From Mesorhizobium sp. WSM4311 (GTDB taxonomy: Bacteria > Pseudomonadota > Alphaproteobacteria > Rhizobiales > Rhizobiaceae), in contig NZ_NSFV01000003.1 of assembly GCF_002295115.1 (NCBI RefSeq), positions 496,001 through 560,000 of the forward strand: a DNA stretch of 64,000 nucleotides, given 5' to 3'. Made by a program: the position numbers and the translations under genes. The notes below the pieces were generated by a model. The model searched no databases, had not been told where the DNA came from, and was given only the letters and a program-made list of their open reading frames with translations. Shown one piece after another: positions 58,350-64,000 of the stretch (positions within the stretch are counted from its first letter, which is position 1; each line of letters begins with the position of its first letter).

Positions 58350-58559
58350 CCATTTAGTTGCAGCCCCTCTTCAACACAACTAACCAGCCTTGGCAATCCA
58401 GGAACAGCGCGACAGCGCGGAGAAATGACCGGAGCGGCTGTGCTCCTGTCCGCCGACTTTGCGAACATCGTGCCGGTGTCGGCAGGCGATAGTCTGTCGG
58501 TGCGTTTTTGGGAGAGAACCGCACCGATTTATCAGGCCTTTGTCAGTAGTATGCTGTGA
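58350..58559 (+). pseudogene. Remnant of a second tail-fibre C-terminus on the opposite strand
   Basis: Open frame on the plus strand. From base 58425 it reads MTGAAVLLSADFANIVPVSA then GDSLSVRFWERTAP, stopping at 58559. About 18 of 30 residues match the C-terminal part of the neighbouring minus-strand fibre (VTGAAVLVGADTLNMVAVAA then GASLSVRV; bases 58692-58609). The two ends point at each other and overlap by 17 bases. The 5' part of this gene is gone: a stop at 58347 precedes it and the gtr-like operon follows. Confidence 0.65.
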
Positions 58560-61182
58560 TATCTAAGCTGCACTGGTGGGTAGCCGCCGCGCCTGTCGCG
58601 GAGTTCACCACCCGCACCGACAGGCTTGCGCCAGCCGCCACGGCTACCATGTTCAGGGTATCAGCCCCGACAAGGACCGCCGCCCCGGTTACGCATGTAA
58701 GGATCGTCGCTACGCCGTTCACCATCAGCGTATAGGTGTAGGACTGTCCAGCGCCAGGCACCACGCTAGCCAGACACCGCAGGTTCTTGGCAACGCCAGC
58801 GTAGGGGATCGTGATCGCCGACGAGAGCGCGGCCGCCGCAGCGTAGGAGCCGAGGTAGGCTGTCGCAGCCGCCGCCACCGTGCCGCCGACAGAGGTCAGC
58901 GCGAGCATGGTCTTGACGCCGCTGGTACGCTTGGGAGACGACAGGCCATATGCGGCCCTTGCGCATGCGTGCGCGATCTTGGTGCGCGCACTTCGGGTTT
59001 CGTGAATGTTGTCCAGAACGTTGAGGTCGACGCGGTTTTGATCCGCGTTCCATGTCAGGTATCGGGCGATCGTCGGCCCAAGTATCTTGCCCGCGTCAAC
59101 GATCGCCACAGCCTTGCCAGCGTCCCGGTATGTAGCGACCACGCGGCGGATGACCTCACGATAGACCGGCACGGCCGAGCTACCACCCGAGTTTTGCCCC
59201 AAGCCGCCGTAGGTCACCGCGTTGGCGCGATCGTAGAACGCCGGAGTAAGAAGGACCGTCACCTTTGCTCCGGCGATAAGCGCCTGATCGAGCATCAGGG
59301 CGAAGTTGGTGGCGAAGGTTGAAGACGCCGTGCCGACCTGTGTGTCGTTGGTACCGAGACCAATGAACACGTCCGTATAGCCGGTCATGACTTGCGCCAG
59401 GATGGCCGTAAGCTGATCGGCAAGGGTAGCGCCAGCCAGCGCAATATTCTTGCTGCTCTCCCATTGCGTGCCCATCGAGCCCTGCATGACGCGCGCGATG
59501 TCACGCGGCCAGCCGATCATTATGTCGTCCATCTTGCTATCGCCGACGAACAGCGCGCGGACAGGACGCGGAGCCAGCCGCGTCGGGTTGCGGGTCTTGA
59601 TGATGTTCTGAAAGTTGGACACTTGCGCGCCCGCCGCAGGGCGGTAAACGCCGGGACCGATGTACAGCGCAGGCTTAGCCAGTTCGCCACTGGCGATGAT
59701 CACGCCATTCATACCAATGGCGTACTTGGTCGGTGTCAGCATATCGACGGTCATCGACGCCTTGGTGAGCGTGTACCCGGCTTCCGTCTGCGCCGCGAGG
59801 CCATCGCCGAAAGAGAACACAGAGGTTTCCGTGAAGGTAGCGGCGGCGGTAAGCTTCTTATGGACCATGTCGCCGCCGACAGCCGCATAGACAGCGTGAT
59901 AGCCGCCCTCATAGGCCAGCACGACATACCCGGTATCCGCGGCATTGTAGCCGCAAACCCATGAGTATTGGCACCCCGGCTCGGGCACGATCCCGGCAAA
60001 GATCAGAGTGGTAAGGTCCGCCGTCGACCAGTCGATGTTAATGAGGTTGGTGGCCTTGGAGATGCCGGTTGCCGTCGCCGAGGTGGTGTTGCCGTTCGGC
60101 CAGGCAAATTTCAACATCGTGGCGGTGTTCATGTCCACCACGGTCGGTTCGTCATAAGCCACGTCGCCATCGGTGAGGAAGTCGAACTTGTCCACCGGCT
60201 CGGCGTGATGCTGGAAGGTGGTCAGAAGCGCTGTGCTGTTGAACAGTAGTTCGCCTGTCCCGACTACGGTCACGGCGGGGTCGTTGGCAACTTTCTGGGC
60301 TTGCGTCCTGTCGTTGTAGACGTTCGGACCAGTGAACGTCGGGTTGGCTGTAGCATCGATCGGGACGCCGGTGAAGTCGCTGGTTGTCGCGAAGTAGAAA
60401 ACACCAGTGACCTTCTTGACCATGACCAGGCGTTCACCATGGGTGAGCGCGGCCTTTGCCGCGACCCAAGCCGCATCGTTGTTCGTAGCCCCATCATCGA
60501 CAAACCCGAATTCGGTGGAGAATCTTCCCGTTGCCGCCTTGTCGACAGATGCGGCGGCCAGCTCGGCCCTCGTCGCCGCAGCTTCCGCCGCTGCCTGAAT
60601 CGCCGCGCTGACCTGGTCCGTCAGCAGACGGAACGTCGCACCGGATTTGTATCCAGCGATAACCATGCCAGCGACGAGGCCGCCAGCGACGACGTTGGCG
60701 CCGGAGCTGGTCTTGATGGTCAGCGGCGTGCCCCCGTTGAAGGCGACCGTCACGGGCAAGGCGGTGTTGGCCTCGAAGACACTGAAGACGATCAGCGCAC
60801 CGCCGTCAGCGGCAGGCACCGGAATGCTTGATGTCGCCACGATGGCATTCGGCGATCCGGCGCCGGCATCCGATGCCATGATGAAGGAATAAGGCAGATC
60901 GGCGACGCGCGTCCACGATCCGGTCCCAGACGCGCCGATCTTGCGATAGATGCCATTGTTGGCGACTGTGGCATCGCCCAGCACCCACGCTATCGAGTTG
61001 GAATCGTGCAGCAGATCGGCATCGAGATGCGTCCTGGTGTCGTAGATCAAGCCGCCATTCGACAGAAAGGCGGTGATGATGTCCTCGACCCACGTGCCCC
61101 ATGCCCGCATCTGCGCCTTGATCGGCTGCGCCGGATTGGAAGACGGCCCGTCGGCCATGATCGTGTTCATCAATTCGGGCAT
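58543..61182 (-). CDS. Phage tail fibre/spike with SGNH esterase-type domain
   Basis: An 879-residue structural protein. The N-terminal 40-190 residues are like phage tail-attachment parts (GTWVEDIITAFLSNGGLIYD). The middle (about 540-740) is an SGNH hydrolase: block I RALFVGDSKMDDIM with GDS, a Gly block NIALAGATLADQL, block III VFIGLGTNDTQVG and block V NVLDNIHETRSA with Asp/His. It could remove acetyl groups from host polysaccharide during adsorption. The C-terminal 110 residues (TAYLGSYAAAAALSSAITIP onward) are a small receptor or trimerisation domain. The ATG at 61182 or the one at 61158 may be used. Confidence 0.82.
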   Translation of the reverse strand: MPELMNTIMADGPSSNPAQPIKAQMRAWGTWVEDIITAFLSNGGLIYDTRTHLDADLLHDSNSIAWVLGDATVANNGIYRKIGASGTGSWTRVADLPYSFIMASDAGAGSPNAIVATSSIPVPAADGGALIVFSVFEANTALPVTVAFNGGTPLTIKTSSGANVVAGGLVAGMVIAGYKSGATFRLLTDQVSAAIQAAAEAAATRAELAAASVDKAATGRFSTEFGFVDDGATNNDAAWVAAKAALTHGERLVMVKKVTGVFYFATTSDFTGVPIDATANPTFTGPNVYNDRTQAQKVANDPAVTVVGTGELLFNSTALLTTFQHHAEPVDKFDFLTDGDVAYDEPTVVDMNTATMLKFAWPNGNTTSATATGISKATNLINIDWSTADLTTLIFAGIVPEPGCQYSWVCGYNAADTGYVVLAYEGGYHAVYAAVGGDMVHKKLTAAATFTETSVFSFGDGLAAQTEAGYTLTKASMTVDMLTPTKYAIGMNGVIIASGELAKPALYIGPGVYRPAAGAQVSNFQNIIKTRNPTRLAPRPVRALFVGDSKMDDIMIGWPRDIARVMQGSMGTQWESSKNIALAGATLADQLTAILAQVMTGYTDVFIGLGTNDTQVGTASSTFATNFALMLDQALIAGAKVTVLLTPAFYDRANAVTYGGLGQNSGGSSAVPVYREVIRRVVATYRDAGKAVAIVDAGKILGPTIARYLTWNADQNRVDLNVLDNIHETRSARTKIAHACARAAYGLSSPKRTSGVKTMLALTSVGGTVAAAATAYLGSYAAAAALSSAITIPYAGVAKNLRCLASVVPGAGQSYTYTLMVNGVATILTCVTGAAVLVGADTLNMVAVAAGASLSVRVVNSATGAAATHQCSLDITAYY

Positions 61183-61251
61183 ATGAAAGTGCTCCTGGAC
61201 TGGAGACCCACCGGGAATGGCAGGGCAATGAAGATGAATCGGGTGGGGGTT

Positions 61252-61842
61252 TTAGGTAACGACTTTCGGTCCGGTGGCGACGCTTGTGGTGCTCTCGACA
61301 CCGGATCCGTTCGCCGAGCGCAGCCAATAGTAATAGGTCCCGGCCGCGCGCCCGGTGTCCGTCCAGGCATCGGCCGATGACGGTGCACCGTATTCCGTGC
61401 GAACGAGGGTCGCGGTGCCCTCATTGTTCACGGTGTTGCGCCTGATGTTGGTGGCGACATAGTTGCCGGAATTCGGCGTGTTCCAGGTGAGCGCGACCTG
61501 GCCGACGCCGCCCGTAGCGACCACGCTGGTGACGGCGGCTGGCGGCACCGTGTCGACCGTCGAGACCAGCGTCACCGTGCTTGTCCACGTGCCATAGCTG
61601 TTGTTAGCGCCGATATAGGCGGCCTGAACGTCGATCGAATTGTTGGATGGCACCGGATTGGTGTTGACCACGATGAGGCCGGCCGACGGTGTCGCGCCAG
61701 GGAACTTCTGTTCAACCCATGCGCCGTGAACGCCCCCGCCAATGTCCGATATCCGGTAGTGAACAACCGGCGTGACATCCACCCGGTTCGGATCGATCAA
61801 CACGACGCGGACGTAGACAGTGCCGCCCCCCGAGACAGCCAC
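61252..61842 (-). CDS. C-terminal part of tail tip protein (fibronectin III-like), in a second frame
   Basis: Reads GTVYVRVVLIDPNRVDVTPV, then a fibronectin type III-like domain VPPAAVTSVVATGGVGQVAL and WTDTGRAAGTYYYWLRSANG. No proper start: only a GTG and no ribosome site. One base added between 61862 and 61863 joins it in frame to the 578-residue tail protein (SAGIP-DPIIDTAVAVSGGG). It is therefore best seen as the lost C-terminus of that protein. Confidence 0.7.
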   Translation of the reverse strand: MAVSGGGTVYVRVVLIDPNRVDVTPVVHYRISDIGGGVHGAWVEQKFPGATPSAGLIVVNTNPVPSNNSIDVQAAYIGANNSYGTWTSTVTLVSTVDTVPPAAVTSVVATGGVGQVALTWNTPNSGNYVATNIRRNTVNNEGTATLVRTEYGAPSSADAWTDTGRAAGTYYYWLRSANGSGVESTTSVATGPKVVT

Positions 61843-63533
61843 GGCTGTGTCGATGATCGGGTCGGGATGCCGGCCGAGACCGGCTTTGGCGGTACAGGCG
61901 GCGCCGATCCCTCATCGCGCGCCGGGTCCCAGGCGTCGATATCGTCGGGCATCATCACAAAGGTCATCTGGAAGCCGCCGCGCGACACCGACAGGACGGA
62001 CCGCCTGTTGTTGATCAGTTTGCCGTTGAGCGACGGTAACCGCCCCGGCGTGTTCAGCCGGACCCACGGCGCGTAGATGGCATTGATGCCCGTGAACCTG
62101 ACATCGAGCGTGCCGCGCCTCTTGGCTCGCGCACGGGCAAATTCGCGCTTGCCAAGCCTCCGCGCCTGGCGCCATTGCTGGCACCAGATGTAATTGCCAT
62201 CCTGCGGCAGCACACGGCCGGCCGCGATCTGCGCTGCGGTATCCTCGAAATAGTCGGTATCCGTCGTCGTATAGTCGGTCGCCGGATAGGTGAATTTCGG
62301 GATGAACTGATTGACCTCTTCTTCCGGCAACACGTCATGCTGCACGGTGTGGCCGACAATGTCGGCATCGGTCAGCGTGGCGACATATTTTTCGCGAAAC
62401 TTGCCGGCGACGACAAGCAAGGCGCCATCGCCGCGCTCGCACATCCAGCCGTCGCATGTCGCCAGGATGGCATTGGTGCCGCTCTTCGGATCGCGCTCGG
62501 TGGTGTCGAAGCCGCCGCATTCGTAGCGTTTTTCGGTTCCGCCGGAAGCCCGCGGTACGTCCTCGTCGCAGACATCGGCTTCCTCCTGCCACATGTCGAG
62601 CACGGGCAGCAGCGCCTTGCGAAAATCGCGCTTGGTCCCGAATGGGTTGAAGCACTCGTGCCAGGCGAGATGGAGGATCGGATTGCGAGAGAAGGACCAG
62701 GTCGACGGGTCTTCAGGACTTTGCGACGGGTTGCGGAAATCCCAGACCAGCGCGAGCTGCGCGACCACTGAGAGGGCCGGCTTGCCATAAGGGAAGAACT
62801 GCTGGAAATATTCGACATTCGGGCTCGTGCAGAGCATGCCGACCGAGGCCTGCCCGTCTCCTCTGTGATTGCTGGTCCATATGCCCTGGCCCGACAGCGG
62901 CGTGACAAATTCTGAAATCGCCGTCTCTGGGGTAAGGCCTAGGCGGCTGTAGATCATCACCCATTCACGGGTGTCATTGCCGTAGCGCTTTCCGTCCGGG
63001 CTGACGACGCGGTTGCCGCTGAGAGTGACCTTGTCGTCGTTCAGATAGTAGCCGGTGTAGGCATTGATGCGATGCCCGACGATCGCCTGCACCGAATACA
63101 TCTTGTTGTCGAGCGCTTCCCACAGCATCATTGCGCCCGCCAGCCGGGCTTCACCCACGCCCCAGAACCGGTATGGAATAGGCTGTGTCAGCGGCGCGCG
63201 GCCATCCTCCGGTTTCGGCGGCTTGGGCGTCAGAAGATATTGCACGCCGGCGACGATCGCCGTGGTGACGATCGCCGAGGCGATCGCCGCGTAGGAGATG
63301 GTCGCGCCGAAAAGCGTAAAGCCGCCGCTGCCCAGAATTGCGGTGAAGATCGGCGTGAAGATCGGGTCGCGGTGAACCGGCCAGCGATATTCGCCGCTCC
63401 ATCCGCTGGCGACGATCTCCTGCGTCGTCGCCGTCTCAAAGGCGCCGATGCCGGGATTGTAAGTGCCCTTGCGCGACGCTTTCGCCAGCGCATGGCGCAG
63501 CGCATCATCGAACGGGTTCACGCTATGCGCCAT
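61797..63533 (-). CDS. Phage tail tip / host-specificity protein (gpJ-like), N-terminal part
   Basis: A 578-residue frame. Residues about 55-95 hold hydrophobic segments (FTLFGATISYAAIASAIVTT), as at the start of gpJ-like proteins. PYRFWGVGEARLAGAMMLWE is near 125, and GTLDVRFTGINAIYAPWVRL then IDAWDPARDEGSAPPVPPKP come near the end. It then runs into 30 residues of Ser/Thr/Arg-rich shadow sequence and stops. The real C-terminus continues in the -1 frame. With that repaired it would be about 760 residues. Forms the tail hub contacting the host. The start ATG at 63533 overlaps the upstream gene. Confidence 0.75.
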   Translation of the reverse strand: MAHSVNPFDDALRHALAKASRKGTYNPGIGAFETATTQEIVASGWSGEYRWPVHRDPIFTPIFTAILGSGGFTLFGATISYAAIASAIVTTAIVAGVQYLLTPKPPKPEDGRAPLTQPIPYRFWGVGEARLAGAMMLWEALDNKMYSVQAIVGHRINAYTGYYLNDDKVTLSGNRVVSPDGKRYGNDTREWVMIYSRLGLTPETAISEFVTPLSGQGIWTSNHRGDGQASVGMLCTSPNVEYFQQFFPYGKPALSVVAQLALVWDFRNPSQSPEDPSTWSFSRNPILHLAWHECFNPFGTKRDFRKALLPVLDMWQEEADVCDEDVPRASGGTEKRYECGGFDTTERDPKSGTNAILATCDGWMCERGDGALLVVAGKFREKYVATLTDADIVGHTVQHDVLPEEEVNQFIPKFTYPATDYTTTDTDYFEDTAAQIAAGRVLPQDGNYIWCQQWRQARRLGKREFARARAKRRGTLDVRFTGINAIYAPWVRLNTPGRLPSLNGKLINNRRSVLSVSRGGFQMTFVMMPDDIDAWDPARDEGSAPPVPPKPVSAGIPTRSSTQPWLSRGAALSTSASC

Positions 63534-63925
63534 GCCACGCCAGTCCAATCGAGATGCTTGACCATGACGCCGCGCGCCGACATGACGGCCCAGAGCGGGC
63601 CGAAACGGATGGCCGGGATTTCCTGGACCCTGGCGCCGGCGGCGTCGAAACCGGTCATGGCCAGGACCATTCCGATATCGCCGTCACACGGCGCCTGGAT
63701 ACGATGGAAGCCGAGCGCGGAGAGTTTCGCGCCGACAAGCCGTTCGGCGCCGCCAGAGACGCGCAGGATGGCAGCAGCAGTATCCGCGTCGAAATAGGTG
63801 CCCCGCAATTCGGCACCCGGATCCTTGCCGGTCGCGGCGACAACCCAGTCGGCCGCGAAGAGCGTGCAGTCGGCGTAACCCCACTGCCACCGGTGCGGAA
63901 GCCGGATGTATTCTTCCAGCGTCAT
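63518..63925 (-). CDS. DUF6950/NlpC-like phage tail assembly protein
   Basis: A 135-residue protein. RWQWGYADCTLFAADWVVAA has the family's conserved Cys after a Gly-Tyr-Ala-Asp segment, and GDIGMVLAMTG and WAVMSARGVMVKHLD follow. It resembles the small NlpC/P60-like proteins next to gpJ in many tailed phages, which may cut peptidoglycan at entry or help tail tip assembly. Starts four bases after the stop of the upstream gene and overlaps the tail tip gene by 16 bases. Confidence 0.72.
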   Translation of the reverse strand: MTLEEYIRLPHRWQWGYADCTLFAADWVVAATGKDPGAELRGTYFDADTAAAILRVSGGAERLVGAKLSALGFHRIQAPCDGDIGMVLAMTGFDAAGARVQEIPAIRFGPLWAVMSARGVMVKHLDWTGVAWRIA

Positions 63926-63928
63926 GCG

Positions 63929-64000
63929 TTATACTTTCAGTTGCCAAATAGGAGAAGCGAGGTTGTCGACCAGGAAGGTCCAGCGGAATGCCGAAATCCT
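63929..64000 (-). CDS. C-terminal end of a phage tail protein (partial)
   Basis: The last 23 codons of a minus-strand gene that starts beyond the window: RISAFRWTFLVDNLASPIWQ then LKV and a stop. Four bases separate it from the next gene, so it belongs to the same late operon. Too little remains to name the family. Confidence 0.6.
   Translation of the reverse strand, partial: RISAFRWTFLVDNLASPIWQLKV

Noticed and set aside
61797..61870. Programmed -1 frameshifting in the tail tip gene
   Set aside because: No X-XXY-YYZ slippery sequence at the junction. Loss of one base explains the split better.
1..64000. CRISPR arrays, rRNA genes and classical insertion sequences
   Set aside because: No regularly spaced repeats, no rRNA sequence and no DDE transposase were seen anywhere in the window.

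Overview
The window looks like chromosome of a GC-rich alphaproteobacterium of the order Rhizobiales, most like Mesorhizobium. The evidence is a complete aapJQMP general amino acid transporter, a ppk-ppx pair, a choline-type binding protein beside a BetI-like repressor, a rhizobial-type intergenic repeat and an alphaproteobacterial LexA box (GTTC-N7-GTTC). No database search was possible, so the genus is inferred from recalled protein families.

Bases 1 to about 40,050 are ordinary chromosome: short operons for stress and redox proteins (OsmC, GST, YciI, cold shock protein), regulators beside their targets (TetR/NIPSNAP, BetI-like/choline-binding protein, TetR/enoyl-CoA hydratase), central metabolism (fumC, cystathionine beta-lyase), two DoxX membrane proteins, ppk-ppx, aapJQMP, DUF1326-DUF2182, an HPP-CBS membrane protein, and an ECF sigma factor that appears to control itself and a DUF4142-cupredoxin pair through two near-identical promoters. 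Scattered in this part are a frameshifted CsbD gene, the C-terminal half of a DAO-type oxidoreductase, and a fragment of a CGNR zinc-finger gene.

At 40,186-40,230 lies the 3' part of a tRNA-Arg (anticodon TCT) gene on the minus strand without its 5' half. This is what an element integrated in the 3' end of a tRNA gene leaves at its far end. The element should run rightwards from there past the end of the window, with the intact tRNA beyond 64 kb. Its first part (40.3-51.6 kb) holds accessory genes: a secreted nuclease, a large serine recombinase translationally coupled to a RepB-C-domain protein, an SOS-controlled abasic-site protein (SRAP) with small partner genes, a three-gene toxin-antitoxin operon under two matching operators, a stand-alone ATP-dependent DNA ligase, and a non-coding stretch holding four perfect inverted repeats in a row.

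The rest (51.6-64 kb) is the late end of a tailed prophage, read mostly on the minus strand: tail tip genes, a large tail fibre with an SGNH esterase-type domain, an O-antigen modification (gtr-like) operon that includes a methyltransferase, and a lysis cassette with endolysin and nested spanin-like genes. Next to the fibre 3' end, on the opposite strand and tail to tail with it, is a remnant of a second, diverged fibre C-terminus. That is the geometry of an invertible tail-fibre segment. Three genes (CsbD, a small phage gene and the tail hub) each look broken by loss of a single G/C base, so sequencing error should be excluded before calling them pseudogenes.
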